A DNA stretch of 64,000 nucleotides from Comamonadaceae bacterium (GCA_947442105.1 CANEVH010000003.1:31704-95703), one strand, 5' to 3'; shown: positions 51,083 to 60,997, counted from the stretch's first letter. Program-made: numbers and translations. The notes: generated by a model from the sequence alone, not told the origin.

Positions 51083-52021
51083 GTGGGCGCGCCACCGAGC
51101 CGCGCGCGGGCCAATGTTTTGTGCATGCTGTCCATGCTGGTGTGGGCGATGGCTCTGCCTGCGGCTGACCTGCTGATTGGACCGGTGCCTGCCCTGCCGC
51201 TCACGGCTGCGCGCATGGTGATGGCCTCGCTATGCCTCTTGCCACTGTGGTGGTGGATGGAAGGCATGCAGGCGCTGCGCAGCGCGCACTGGGGCAAAGG
51301 CGTGCTCGTGGGCGGCGTGGGCGTGGGCGTGGGCGCCTTTATGTTGCTGCTGGGCCAAGGCCGCAGCAATGTGGTGACGGTGGCCGTGATCTCGGCGACC
51401 ATGCCGGTGGTGGGTATTGCCACCGAAGTGCTGCTCGATGGGCGAAAACTGACGTGGGCACTGGCACTGGGCGTCTTGCTCAGCCTGGGTGGGGGTGTGA
51501 TGGCGCTGGGCGGTGGCAGCGACGGATGGGGCACGGGCCTGGGCCTGGGCGCGCTGCTGTGTTTTGGATCTGTGGTGCTCTTTACATTGGGCTCGCGCAT
51601 GACGGTCACGTCTTTTCCGGCACTCAGCCCCTTGGGCCGCACCACGGTTACCTTAAGCGGTGCGGCCTTGACCACCAGCGTGGCGGCTGGGGTGCACGCC
51701 CTGTTGGGCGGCACCGCACCCGACTGGAATGCGCTCGGCCTCAAAGAACTGGGGGCGCTGGCCGTGTTTGCCATTGGTGGCCTCGCCATCAGCCAGGTGC
51801 TGTGGATCATGTCGATTGGGAGCCTGGGTATCGCCATGTCCTCACTGCATATCAACGCAACGCCGTTTTACGTGATGCTGATCTTGTTTGCGCTGGGCGG
51901 CGCCTGGAACTGGACGCAGGCTACCGCCGCAGCCGTGGTGGGGCTGGGGGTGTTGGTGGCCCAGGGCTTGGTGCCGCTGCGTCTTGGGGGCAGCGCTGCG
52001 CGCTCCTCACTGTCACCTTAA
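51083..52021 (+). CDS. EamA-type DMT-family transporter
   Basis: The 312-residue protein has about ten hydrophobic helices arranged as two EamA repeats. The GTG start at 51083 follows the cupin stop by one base; the alternative ATG nearby is in another frame. DMT exporters carry amino acids or metabolites. Coupling with the cupin suggests that the cupin modifies or senses the transported compound. Confidence 0.82.
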   Translation: MGAPPSRARANVLCMLSMLVWAMALPAADLLIGPVPALPLTAARMVMASLCLLPLWWWMEGMQALRSAHWGKGVLVGGVGVGVGAFMLLLGQGRSNVVTVAVISATMPVVGIATEVLLDGRKLTWALALGVLLSLGGGVMALGGGSDGWGTGLGLGALLCFGSVVLFTLGSRMTVTSFPALSPLGRTTVTLSGAALTTSVAAGVHALLGGTAPDWNALGLKELGALAVFAIGGLAISQVLWIMSIGSLGIAMSSLHINATPFYVMLILFALGGAWNWTQATAAAVVGLGVLVAQGLVPLRLGGSAARSSLSP

Positions 52022-52164
52022 GCGCTAGCCCTGTCACTTGCGCAAGGGGTGACCGAGCGCAACAGGTTTAACTTGCTGGTTTGCTAAGGTCTGGCCTTCG
52101 CCCCAGCGGCGATTGCCTTGGCCTTTTTGCGCACCACCCTGTGTCCATTACCGAAAGGCTTTTT

Positions 52165-52707
52165 ATGCGGTTACGCGAGCGCGTTGTCTGTGCCTTGATG
52201 GGCTTGGTTTTCACCTTTCCAGGAGTTTGCTTGGCCCAAAACAACCGCGTAGATAGCCGCATGGACAACCGCATTGACACCATCCGCTCCGACGCGCCGG
52301 AGCTAGCCCGGTACGGCACGTTCGCAGTGAGGGTAAAAACCGTCAAACTAAGCCACCCGCAGCAGCTCGGCATTGCCAAGTACAAGGCCGGTGCGCCCAT
52401 GCCCGCGCCCATTGAGACCTGGACGCCCGCAGCCCACCTGAACTTTGTACCAGCCGAACATTACAGCAACGCGGTGTGGGACAGCGTGCGCATGAACAAC
52501 ATCGCCCAGCACTTTACTACCGCCTTTTTGGGCAAATACCTCAAAAGCGACGCCGCGCTGGGGAGCTACCTCACCGTGGTGGAAAACGCCAAGGACGGCA
52601 AGTTCTCGGCGGCGAAAGACGGCAGCTTTAAGCCCGACCACACTTATTGGAAAGGCTTTCCGGCCCGAAGCGCGGTGGGCCTGCGCTTGGAGCAGCGCGC
52701 GCCTTAA
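52165..52707 (+). CDS. Secreted protein with alpha/beta-hydrolase-unlike, unrecognised fold
   Basis: The 180-residue protein has an AAAGG about 6 bases before the ATG at 52165 and a signal peptide (ALMGLVFTFPGVCLA). The mature part includes YGTFAVRVKTVKLSHPQQLG and NNIAQHFTTAFLGKYLKSD. The latter, with the C-terminal HTYWKGFPARSAVGLRLE, resembles the extreme C-terminus of predicted periplasmic dienelactone-hydrolase-like proteins, but the catalytic part is absent. I therefore make no functional call. It could be the surviving end of such a hydrolase. Confidence 0.55.
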   Translation: MRLRERVVCALMGLVFTFPGVCLAQNNRVDSRMDNRIDTIRSDAPELARYGTFAVRVKTVKLSHPQQLGIAKYKAGAPMPAPIETWTPAAHLNFVPAEHYSNAVWDSVRMNNIAQHFTTAFLGKYLKSDAALGSYLTVVENAKDGKFSAAKDGSFKPDHTYWKGFPARSAVGLRLEQRAP

Positions 52708-52785
52708 GAGAATCGCCGCCCGGACCCTGTGAAGCGGCGCCCGCTCAAATTGGAAGAACTCTCAAGATGGGGGTGCTGCGCACCG

Positions 52786-53727
52786 TCATGCAAGTGAGGC
52801 GGCGCGCCGCTGCTCGCGCCGGGCGATCCACACCGTAGACGCCAAAATCACCAGCGCCCCCAGCACCGTGCTGTGGCTGGGCACATCAGCAAACACCAGC
52901 CAGCCCATCAGCGCCGCCCACACCAGGTCCAAAAAGCGCAGCGACTGGGTGGCAGAAATATCGGTGGCACGAAACCCGCGCGTCAAAAGGTAATGCGCCA
53001 ACGAGCCCAGCACACCGGCAGTGGCAAAACCCAGCCACTGCCACGGCGCTGGGTTGCTCCAATGCAGCAGCCCCAGGGGCAGGCTCAGCAGCGTGACGGA
53101 CAAGGCTTGCCACAGCACGATGACGCCGGGGCTCTCGGTGCGCGTCAGGCTTTTGGTCATCAAAAACGAGGCTGCAAAAATCGGCGACGACGCCAGCATG
53201 AGCAGCGGGTACCAGCCGCCCTTGCCGGTGAGCTGAGGCGCAATCACCACCAGCACCCCGGCAAAGCCGAATACGGCGGCCACCCAGCGGTCGGCGTGCA
53301 TTTTTTCGCCCAAAAACCAGGCCGCCCCCAGCATGATGAAGATCGGCCCGGTAAAGCCGATGGCGGTGGTGTCAGCCAGCCCGAGGTGGGGCAAGGCAGT
53401 AAACCAAAACATCAGCCCCAGCGTGTGCACCGCGCCGCGCCACCACTGACCGGCCAAGTTCACCGGTATGTAGCTGCGCCAGCCCTGGCGCAGCACCAAA
53501 GGCGCCATGGCCACTACGCTAAACAGGTAGCGCAAAAACTGCGATTCAAACGGGTCCAGCGTGAGCGTAATGGCGCGCACCAAGTTGTTGAGCAGGCAAA
53601 ACACCAGGCCACTGAGCGCCACCCAAAACATGCCGCGCCAGACCTCGGGCAGCAGGTGGCCCTGCATGCGCGCGTGGCGCAGGCGCAGGTGCAGGCGGCG
53701 CAGGCAGTGTTTGGAGCGCGGAAACAT
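52786..53727 (-). CDS. EamA-type DMT-family transporter
   Basis: The 313-residue protein has two EamA repeats, with blocks FESQFLRYLFSVVAMAPL, LADTTAIGFTGPIFIMLGAAWFLGEKM and ALMGWLVFADVPSHSTVLGALVI. The ATG at 53727 is preferred; upstream in-frame sequence lacks transporter character. It belongs to the S-adenosylmethionine/drug-metabolite-like exporter branch by general look. It is convergent with the small secreted protein gene and unrelated to the other EamA gene beyond family. Confidence 0.82.
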   Translation of the reverse strand: MFPRSKHCLRRLHLRLRHARMQGHLLPEVWRGMFWVALSGLVFCLLNNLVRAITLTLDPFESQFLRYLFSVVAMAPLVLRQGWRSYIPVNLAGQWWRGAVHTLGLMFWFTALPHLGLADTTAIGFTGPIFIMLGAAWFLGEKMHADRWVAAVFGFAGVLVVIAPQLTGKGGWYPLLMLASSPIFAASFLMTKSLTRTESPGVIVLWQALSVTLLSLPLGLLHWSNPAPWQWLGFATAGVLGSLAHYLLTRGFRATDISATQSLRFLDLVWAALMGWLVFADVPSHSTVLGALVILASTVWIARREQRRAASLA

Positions 53728-53852
53728 CACCTGCGCAGGCCGATAGGGAATGGGGACACGTCCCGAGTATGGGCTGCGCCACGGGCCGCACCAGTCTCTG
53801 AGCCGACACGTGGCGTCTGGCGCGCGCAACGCCTGCGCCCGCCAAGGGCCGG

Positions 53853-54701
53853 CTACTTGCCCACGAGGGTGTCAGAGCGCCCTAGCGTCCAGGTCAACCC
53901 CAGGCCCACCGAAGGACTGCTATCTTGCAGCGCCAGAGGGCTGTCGCTGTTGGCCCCCAGACCGTAGTAGTCCATGCGCGCATAGCCAAACAGGCGCAGG
54001 TCGGCGCTCAGGCTCTTGCTGGTGCCCAGGCTGGCGCGCGCGCTGATCCAGCCGGCCTGGGCTTCATAGGCCGGGCGCTCGCTGGTGGCATAGGCCGAGG
54101 GCACGCCATAAAAGTACTGGTTAATCCGCTGGTCACCCCAGGTCAGTCCGGCTTTGGCGCTCAGGCTCCAACCGGCGCCGATGTCCGCCCGCTCCAGAAC
54201 CAAAGCGGGCTCAAACACCATGCCCTGGCTGCGCGCGCCGCCATTGAACTCGATGACGTTGCGCAAGGGCAAGTCCAGCCCCAGCCGCATGCCGGGACGC
54301 GGGTCTCCCAGCTGCACCTTCAGCCGCGGGCCAAACTCCACCAGCGTACCGAGGTCGGGCATGCCCTGGCGCGCGGCGATGTCGTTAGATGAGGCGGGAA
54401 AGGACCCGCTCAGGCCCACATCAAGCTCGTAGCCGGGCGCCAGACGCATGCGTGCGCCAATGCCCTCGCGGTCCGCCCGCAGCAGTTCGCCACGGTAAAT
54501 GAAGTAAGGCGCCACCACATGGCGCTCAAAGCGCTCGACCGAACCCGGATAGGCCGGGCTGGTTATCGACCCTGCAAAAGCGCCAGCCTCCCACAGCGGC
54601 AAACCCTGCGCGTGCAGCGCATCGATGGCACACAGTGGCAGCAGGCCCAGCACCCCAGCGGCTAATCGTCGGCCTAACTGCGGTTTAGAAAAATAGTTCA
54701 T
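53853..54701 (-). CDS. MipA/OmpV-family outer membrane protein
   Basis: The 282-residue protein has a signal peptide (AAGVLGLLPLCAIDALHAQ) and the MipA/OmpV beta-barrel pattern: YPGSVERFERHVVAPYFIYRGELLRADREGIGARM and the C-terminal DSSPSVGLGLTWTLGRSD with alternating hydrophobics. MipA scaffolds murein enzymes in E. coli, while OmpV relatives are porins or adhesins. It is divergent from the di-heme lipoprotein gene over 170 bases. Confidence 0.85.
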   Translation of the reverse strand: MNYFSKPQLGRRLAAGVLGLLPLCAIDALHAQGLPLWEAGAFAGSITSPAYPGSVERFERHVVAPYFIYRGELLRADREGIGARMRLAPGYELDVGLSGSFPASSNDIAARQGMPDLGTLVEFGPRLKVQLGDPRPGMRLGLDLPLRNVIEFNGGARSQGMVFEPALVLERADIGAGWSLSAKAGLTWGDQRINQYFYGVPSAYATSERPAYEAQAGWISARASLGTSKSLSADLRLFGYARMDYYGLGANSDSPLALQDSSPSVGLGLTWTLGRSDTLVGK

Positions 54702-54871
54702 GGCGACGCGATGTGAAGTGGTGGGATGTGAAGGTTGGGCTTGCGGCAAATGCCAACAGCCGGGTTGGATTCTCACCGGGAACCGAAAAAGATGGCTGTG
54801 GTTTGAGCGACGGGCTCCATAAGCGCACGAGCATAATGTTTTTTAATTGTTTAACGACACCAAGGGGCAGT

Positions 54872-57616
54872 ATGCATCGTTCGGTTCTAGCAATAGGTAT
54901 TGCCACGGCAATGGTTCTTTGCGGCTGCGGCAGCGACAGCGCCGCACCGGCTTCTGAAGTTCCGACGGCGACCAAGGCGGAGATAGAAAAGTCGCTGGGC
55001 GACGCGCTGGCAAAGCCGGTTTTCCAATGCGGCACCCAGGCCGACACCCTGACAGCAGACGCCGCCCCCGGTTCGGTCGCCACGTTTGAGAGCGGCCCGG
55101 TGCGGCCGGTGGCGCTGTCGGCCAACGGGCAGCGGCTTTATGTGACCAATACTGCGGCCCATTGCCTAGAAATTTATGCCGTAGAGGGCGATGCCTTGCG
55201 CCTGGCCAGCACCGTGAGCGTCGGCCTGGAACCGGTTGCTGTGGCCGAGCGCAATGGCAACGAGGTCTGGGTGGTGAACCACCTGTCTGACGCGGTCAGC
55301 GTGGTGCGGCTTGATGGCACGCCCCGCGTGCTGCGCACCCTGCAAGTTGGCGACGAGCCGCGCGACATCGTATTTGCTGGCCCGGGCCGCGACCGCGCAT
55401 TCATTACTGCCGCCGCACGCGGTCAGAACAAGCCGGGCTTTACTTCCGAATACCTCAGCACCCCTGGCGTTGGGCGAGCGGATGTATGGGTGTTTGACGC
55501 GGCCAATGTGGGCGATGACTTGAATGGCAAGCCCTTGGCCATCGTGAACCTGCGCACCGAAGTGCCACGCGCGCTTGCAGCCAGTCCTGACGGGACCTCG
55601 GTTTATGCGGCGGCCTTTCATTCGGGCAACCGAACCACCACCCTGCACCGTGACGCGCTGTTCCAGACGGTAGGAAACACCAGCACCCCCTTTCTCAAAC
55701 CCTCCTCCCCCAGCAGCTTGGACGGACAAGCCGCATTGCGCACCGCCCTGATTGTTCGCAACAAGGGCACGCAGTGGCTCGACGAAGCCGCAAAGGACTG
55801 GTCTGACCGGGTGAAGTTCAGCATGCCCGACGAAGACGTGTTTGTGATTGACGCTGCGGCCGCTGCGCCCACAGCCACGGCCAGCTTCAGCGGTGTGGGC
55901 ACCACCTTGTTCAATATGGCGGTCAGCCCCTCCAATGGCAAGCTGTTTGTCAGCAATACCGAGGCCTTTAACGAGGTCCGCTTTGAAGGATCGGGCGCCC
56001 GCAGTAGCGGCAGCACGGTGCGTGGCCGCATTGCAGAGAGCCGGATCACGGTGATTGACCCCAGCAGCGCGGCGGTCACGCCGGTGCATCTGAACCGGCA
56101 CCTGGACTACACGCTGCAAGGCAGCGCCGTGCCAGCGGCTGACAAGGCCAAGACGCTGGCGCAAGCCATGGCCCTGGTCACCAGCCCCGGCGGCGAACTG
56201 ATGTACGAGGCAGCCTTTGGCTCTGGCAAGGTGGCAGTTCTATCCACCGATGGTTTGACGGCCAATTTCACGCCCGATGCCAGCACCCATATTGACGTGC
56301 CAGCCGGGCCTGCGGGCTTGGCACTGAGCGCCAACGGCAAGCGGCTGTATGTGTATTCGCATACCGCCCACAGCATTAGCGTGGTGGACACAGCCGCCAA
56401 AAAAGTGCTGGCGACCACCGACTTGTTCAGCCCGGAGAGCACGGCCCTGCGTGCGGGCCGCCAGTTTTTGTACGATGCCCAACTGAGCTCGGCCAACGGC
56501 TCGGTATCGTGTGCGAGCTGCCACATGTTTGGCGACATGGACCAGCTGGCCTGGGATTTGGGCAACCCGGACGAGTCCACCGTAGCCAACCTCAATGGCT
56601 ATCTGCCCCGCTCCAGGTTCGTGAAGACCACTTATGCATTTCACCCGGTTAAAGGCCCGATGACCACCCAGACTTTGCGCGGCATGCGCGGTAATGGCCC
56701 CTTGCACTGGCGCGGCGACCGCATGGGCCTGAACAAAACCGACGTCAACGGACGCTTGGAGTCTCTGGAAGAAGCGGCATTCAAAGAATTCAATGACTCC
56801 TTTGTCAGTTTGCTGGGGCGCGATTCCACCTTGAGCGCCGCACAAATGCAGTCGTTCACCCACTTCGCCATGGGCTTGGCCATGCCCCCTAACCCGGTGC
56901 GCCGGCTCGACAACACGCTCACCGCCGATGAGGCGGCCGGTCAAGCGATTTACCACAACAAAAAGGACGTAACCGGTCTGGGCTCGTGCAACGATTGCCA
57001 TACCCTCGACCCGGCCGGAGGAAAGTTCGGCACGTCGGGCTTGATGACCTTTGAAGGCGACCGGGTTACCGGCGACTTCAAGATTCCGCAATTGCGCAAT
57101 ATGTACCAAAAAGTGGGCATGTTTGGCTTTAGCGCGGCGGCTGGCGCCACCAATTCGGGCCCCCAGCTTCGGGGATTTGGTTTTGGCAATGACGGCTCGA
57201 TTGACACCTTGGAGAACTTCTTCTCAGACCCCGTATTCGTGTTCGACAACCCGGCGCTTGATCGCAAAAAGGTCAGCGCCTTTGTGCTGGCTTTTGACAC
57301 TGACTTTGCGCCCGTGGTGGGCCAGCAAGTCACTTGGCGCCCCGGAGCGACCAGCGAAACCGAGGCGCGGCTCACCTTGCTCAAGCAGCAGGCCCAGGTG
57401 ACCGCGCCACGCCGCGCATGTGACTTGCAAGCCCGTGGCGCGGCGGACGGTGTCGCCTTTAGCGCTTTGATGCAAGCCGACGGAAGCTGGCTGCTGCGCA
57501 GCGGTGGCAGCACATCGGACGCTGCGCTGCGCCAACTTGCCACCAGCAGCCAACCACTCACTTTTACCTGCCTGCCGCCGGGTACGGGCCAACGCACCGC
57601 ACTCAATCAGTCATAA
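54872..57616 (+). CDS. Lipoprotein with YncE-like propeller and di-haem cytochrome c domain
   Basis: The 914-residue protein has AAGGGG about 7 bases before the ATG at 54872 and a lipobox MVLCGC. Residues about 75-530 carry YVTN/YncE-type propeller repeats (RPVALSANGQRLYVTN, EPVAVAERNGNEVWVVN, GLALSANGKRLYVYSH). The C-terminal part has two CxxCH haem sites, C547-C550-H551 (CASCH) and C706-C709-H710 (CNDCH), as in di-haem cytochrome c peroxidase/MauG relatives. It could oxidise a periplasmic substrate or pass electrons at the membrane face; no partner is adjacent. Confidence 0.85.
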   Translation: MHRSVLAIGIATAMVLCGCGSDSAAPASEVPTATKAEIEKSLGDALAKPVFQCGTQADTLTADAAPGSVATFESGPVRPVALSANGQRLYVTNTAAHCLEIYAVEGDALRLASTVSVGLEPVAVAERNGNEVWVVNHLSDAVSVVRLDGTPRVLRTLQVGDEPRDIVFAGPGRDRAFITAAARGQNKPGFTSEYLSTPGVGRADVWVFDAANVGDDLNGKPLAIVNLRTEVPRALAASPDGTSVYAAAFHSGNRTTTLHRDALFQTVGNTSTPFLKPSSPSSLDGQAALRTALIVRNKGTQWLDEAAKDWSDRVKFSMPDEDVFVIDAAAAAPTATASFSGVGTTLFNMAVSPSNGKLFVSNTEAFNEVRFEGSGARSSGSTVRGRIAESRITVIDPSSAAVTPVHLNRHLDYTLQGSAVPAADKAKTLAQAMALVTSPGGELMYEAAFGSGKVAVLSTDGLTANFTPDASTHIDVPAGPAGLALSANGKRLYVYSHTAHSISVVDTAAKKVLATTDLFSPESTALRAGRQFLYDAQLSSANGSVSCASCHMFGDMDQLAWDLGNPDESTVANLNGYLPRSRFVKTTYAFHPVKGPMTTQTLRGMRGNGPLHWRGDRMGLNKTDVNGRLESLEEAAFKEFNDSFVSLLGRDSTLSAAQMQSFTHFAMGLAMPPNPVRRLDNTLTADEAAGQAIYHNKKDVTGLGSCNDCHTLDPAGGKFGTSGLMTFEGDRVTGDFKIPQLRNMYQKVGMFGFSAAAGATNSGPQLRGFGFGNDGSIDTLENFFSDPVFVFDNPALDRKKVSAFVLAFDTDFAPVVGQQVTWRPGATSETEARLTLLKQQAQVTAPRRACDLQARGAADGVAFSALMQADGSWLLRSGGSTSDAALRQLATSSQPLTFTCLPPGTGQRTALNQS

Positions 57617-57732
57617 GCGTGCGCGAATGCGCGTCGTGTCAAGGGCTGTTGGGCTTGTTGGGCTGATGACATTGCGAGGCCCCTGTCTTTCATGAAGGTC
57701 GGCAACACCCCAATGATGAAAGTTCTTGCACC

Positions 57733-58626
57733 TTAACCAAACAACTGGCCCCGCGCCGCGTCGGTAATGGCCACCACACAGGGGTGGGTGATGCGCCGCT
57801 CTACCGACACTGCAAAAAACTCTTCCACCAGTTCGTCGCTGCGACCCACGCACTGCACACCAAACTGCTCCAGCGTCTGCGCCTCCATGACGCTGGGCAC
57901 CATAAACACACCGCCGCCTTGCTGGCCAAAAGCGGTCATCAGGGCCGCATCGTCAAACTCACCGACGATGCGCGGCGCGATGCCGTGGCGCGTCAGCCAG
58001 GCCTCCAGCGGCTGGCGCACCGAGGCCTGTGCGCCGGGAATGAGCAAGGGCGCGCCTCCCAAGCAGCCGGGGAATGTGCCCTGCAGCTGCTGCGCCACCG
58101 CAGACGATGCACAAAAAGACATGCTGCTGCGCCCCAAGGGGTGGTTAAAGGCGCGCACGTTGATGCGACGCGCCATCGGCTCATCAGCGATCACCAAATC
58201 GAGCCGGTTCAAGGCCAAGCGCGAGAGCAAATCTGGAAACTTGCCCTCGCTGGCCACCAAACGCACTGGCATCCCCAGGCCCAATGCGGGTTCCAGCAAG
58301 CGGTAAGCCACCGATTTGTTGACCGCATCAGCCACGCCGACACGGAACTCCAGCACCGGCTGGCCGCCATGGGCCTGGCGCACTGCAGTTTCTAGCTCGC
58401 CACCCAAGGCGAATATCTGGTCCGCAAAACCCAACGCCACGCGCCCGGCTTCGGTCAGTTCCATGGTGCGACCGCTTCGTTGGAACAGCTTGCGGCCTAA
58501 ATCTTCTTCGAGCAGGCGGATTTGTCCCGACAGGGTTTGGGGCGTTGTGTGCAGCTGCGCACCCGCGCGCATCACGCCGCCGGCCCTGGCCGTGACCCAA
58601 AAATAGTGCAAATGCTTGAAATTCAT
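57733..58626 (-). CDS. nhaR: NhaR-type LysR-family regulator
   Basis: The 297-residue protein opens MNFKHLHYFWVTARAGGVMRAGAQLHTTPQTLSGQI, the NhaR form of the LysR helix-turn-helix (HLHYFW...T-P-Q-T-L-S). The effector domain follows. NhaR activates the Na+/H+ antiporter gene nhaA and stress genes in E. coli; no nhaA is in the window. The ATG at 58626 matches the family N-terminus. It is divergent from the Rrf2 gene over 194 bases containing an AT-rich section (58685-58745). Confidence 0.88.
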   Translation of the reverse strand: MNFKHLHYFWVTARAGGVMRAGAQLHTTPQTLSGQIRLLEEDLGRKLFQRSGRTMELTEAGRVALGFADQIFALGGELETAVRQAHGGQPVLEFRVGVADAVNKSVAYRLLEPALGLGMPVRLVASEGKFPDLLSRLALNRLDLVIADEPMARRINVRAFNHPLGRSSMSFCASSAVAQQLQGTFPGCLGGAPLLIPGAQASVRQPLEAWLTRHGIAPRIVGEFDDAALMTAFGQQGGGVFMVPSVMEAQTLEQFGVQCVGRSDELVEEFFAVSVERRITHPCVVAITDAARGQLFG

Positions 58627-58820
58627 GGGGATCTTGGGATGTTGAAATGCCCAGCAGCACACCGAGAGCAAGCCGAGTCACTTCGATTTATGCGATGTAA
58701 AAATTAAACAAATACGAATTTACGCGAAGAATAAACGCTTTTACAGTCGGCGCTTCGGGGCCTGCGCTGCGCGGCCCTGCATCTGGCACCGAGGGGTGCA
58801 CTTTTTTCAAGGAGATTGGT

Positions 58821-59354
58821 ATGCGACTTAGTACCCGCGGACGCTTTGCGATCAACGCCATGATTGATTTGGCCTTGCGCGACCCGCATTGCCCGGTGCC
58901 GCTGAGCGACTTGGCGCTGCGCCACGGCATCTCGCTGTCCTATCTGGAGCAAGTGTTTGCCAAGCTGCGCCAGCACGGATTGGTGGAAAGCACGCGTGGG
59001 CCCGGTGGCGGCTACACCCTAGGGTTTCGCGGTGACGCGATCACGGTGGCAGACATCGTGGTGGCCATTGAAGGCACAGCCCCCAGTTTGCAAGCCGACG
59101 ATGCACAGGGCGCTGCGAGCCCTGCCGACATGACCCAAACCCTGTGGGAACAGCTGCACACCGCGCTGATGGAACACATGCGAACCATCAGCTTGCGCAG
59201 TTTGGCACTGGAGCAGCGTGCCAAGGGTTTTGCGGTGCAAGACCGCAAAGCGCGCAAAAAGGGCATTTTGAAAAACCCCGCTTCGCTGGTGCAGCGGCCC
59301 AGCGCACCGAACTCGGTGTTCGCATTGGGCCAGTGGCTGCCCCACAAAGTCTGA
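58821..59354 (+). CDS. Rrf2-family regulator without Fe-S cysteines
   Basis: The 177-residue protein opens MRLSTRGRFAINAMIDLAL and has ISLSYLEQVFAKLRQHGLVESTRGPGGGYTL, the IscR-type winged helix. Unlike IscR it has only one cysteine (C24), and the three cluster-ligating cysteines of the 90-105 region are absent, so it should not bind [2Fe-2S] in the IscR way. A basic C-terminal tail (KARKKGILKNP) is added. AAGGAG lies about 9 bases before the ATG. The target is unknown. Confidence 0.85.
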   Translation: MRLSTRGRFAINAMIDLALRDPHCPVPLSDLALRHGISLSYLEQVFAKLRQHGLVESTRGPGGGYTLGFRGDAITVADIVVAIEGTAPSLQADDAQGAASPADMTQTLWEQLHTALMEHMRTISLRSLALEQRAKGFAVQDRKARKKGILKNPASLVQRPSAPNSVFALGQWLPHKV

Positions 59355-59635
59355 ACCTGTTGGCACGCTGTGGTTGAGCGTCCAAAGCGACGCACCCGGC
59401 GCGCTGCTTGTCGCCGCTTCCGGGCGCGTGACACGGTCGAAACGATACGAGGATTTTTTTTCAATTCAAGCTGAAAAAAAGGTCAGCGCGAATTGCGCAT
59501 GGGCAGCGAAATTCCAGGGTTAACCCCATTCAAGGGACGAACCCGCAACACTACATTGGCGTTGGCCTGGGGTGAGCCATTGGGTTGCGCTCGGGGCATC
59601 TTGCAACTGCTGTTAAACCATCAAAAAGGAACACC

Positions 59636-60913
59636 GTGAAACTAGTCAAACTGACATCACTCGCTGTGGCGATTGCCGCACTGGGTGCGACATCGGCTTA
59701 CGCACAAGACGCCAATCTGTCGACTCTTCAGCGCATGGGCAATACCGCCACCAATATGAACATCCCTTCCATTCCCCAGGAAGGTAAAAATGCCGATGCG
59801 ATTCGCGCCAATTTGAAGAAAGTCAAATTGCCCGATGGATTCAAGATCGATCTGTACGCCGTGGTGCCAGACGCGCGCTACATGGCCATTGCACCATCGA
59901 CCAATATGCTGTTTGTCGGCACGCGCAAAACCACCGTGTGGGCTGTGACCAACCGCAATAACGGCGACGCCGCGACCGAAGTCAAGGCCTTTGCACCCTC
60001 CATCAAATTCAGCAACCCCAATGGCGTTTGCTTTACCAAAGACGGTTTTTTGATTGTGGCGGAATCCAACCGCATCCTGCACTTCCCCGCAGCCGAGTAC
60101 TTTTATGAAGGCCCGGACGTGGCTGTTGGCGTGATAGTCCCTGAGGGCAAGCTGATCCCGGTGGAAGAGCAGTCTTTCAACCACACGGGCCGCGTGTGCA
60201 AAGTGGCGTCTGACGGCAAAATTTACGTCACGCTGGGTCAGCCTTACAACGTGCAGCCCAAGGACAAAGTGGCCTTGTATGAAGACGTGGGCATTGGCGG
60301 CGTGGTGCGCTACAACGGCCTGGACGGCACGGGCCGCATGGTCTACGCCAAGGGCATGCGCAACCCAGCAGGCCTGACCATCGGACCCAAGGGTGACATC
60401 TGGACCACCGACAACCAGGTCGATGGTTTGGGCGACGACATTCCTCCAGGCGAGCTGAACAAGCTGACCAAGGCGGGTGAGCACTTCGGCTTTCCGTACT
60501 ACAACGGGCACTACAAAGTGGCAGGCTCCCCTGCGGCAGCAGACCTCAAAGACATGAAAGAGCCCGCTGGCCACATCTACCCGCAAGTGGAGTTCCCAGC
60601 GCACCAGGCCCAATTGGGCGTGGCGCATTACACCGGCAAGGCCTTCCCCGCGAAGTACCAAAACGGTTTGTTTGTGGCGTCCCACGGCTCCTGGAACCGC
60701 ACCGTGCCTAGCGGCTACCTGATCAACTTCGTGCCTATCAAGGCCGATGGCAATGCAGGACCTTCCGAAGTGTTTGCAGATGGCTTCTTGGACAAGAACA
60801 CCGGACGCGCTTTGGCCCGCCCTGTGGACGTGGCCAACTTGCCAGACGGCTCGATCTTGGTGTCGGATGACTATGCTGGCGCGATCTATCGCATCAGCTA
60901 CACCGGCATGTAA
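59636..60913 (+). CDS. PQQ-dependent sugar (sorbosone-type) dehydrogenase, periplasmic
   Basis: The 425-residue protein starts at GTG 59636 with AAAAAGGA upstream and a clear signal peptide (LAVAIAALGATSAYAQ). The propeller has the soluble glucose/sorbosone dehydrogenase pattern: ADAIRANLKKVKLPDGFKIDLYA, AIAPSTNMLFVGTR, FNHTGRVCKVASDGKIYV, MRNPAGLTIGPKGDIWTTDN, FVASHGSWNRT. PQQ is inferred from the family. It is followed by a small cytochrome c (likely electron acceptor) and a PqqU-like receptor, forming an oxidation cassette. A terminator separates it from the cytochrome gene. Confidence 0.88.
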   Translation: MKLVKLTSLAVAIAALGATSAYAQDANLSTLQRMGNTATNMNIPSIPQEGKNADAIRANLKKVKLPDGFKIDLYAVVPDARYMAIAPSTNMLFVGTRKTTVWAVTNRNNGDAATEVKAFAPSIKFSNPNGVCFTKDGFLIVAESNRILHFPAAEYFYEGPDVAVGVIVPEGKLIPVEEQSFNHTGRVCKVASDGKIYVTLGQPYNVQPKDKVALYEDVGIGGVVRYNGLDGTGRMVYAKGMRNPAGLTIGPKGDIWTTDNQVDGLGDDIPPGELNKLTKAGEHFGFPYYNGHYKVAGSPAAADLKDMKEPAGHIYPQVEFPAHQAQLGVAHYTGKAFPAKYQNGLFVASHGSWNRTVPSGYLINFVPIKADGNAGPSEVFADGFLDKNTGRALARPVDVANLPDGSILVSDDYAGAIYRISYTGM

Positions 60914-60955
60914 TTCATAGGCAAAGCACGGGCCTGGTGCCCGTTGCTCCCACCT

Positions 60956-60985
60956 GCCGGGGCCCTTGTGGGCCCCCGGCTTTTT
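60956..60985 (+). terminator. Rho-independent terminator after the sugar dehydrogenase
   Basis: A GC-rich hairpin (GCCGGGGCCC, loop TTGT, GGGCCCCCGGC) is followed directly by TTTTT. It lies 43 bases after the dehydrogenase stop and just before the cytochrome gene, so the cytochrome and receptor may depend on read-through or their own promoter. Confidence 0.85.
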
Positions 60986-60997
60986 GTACGCTCCCCC

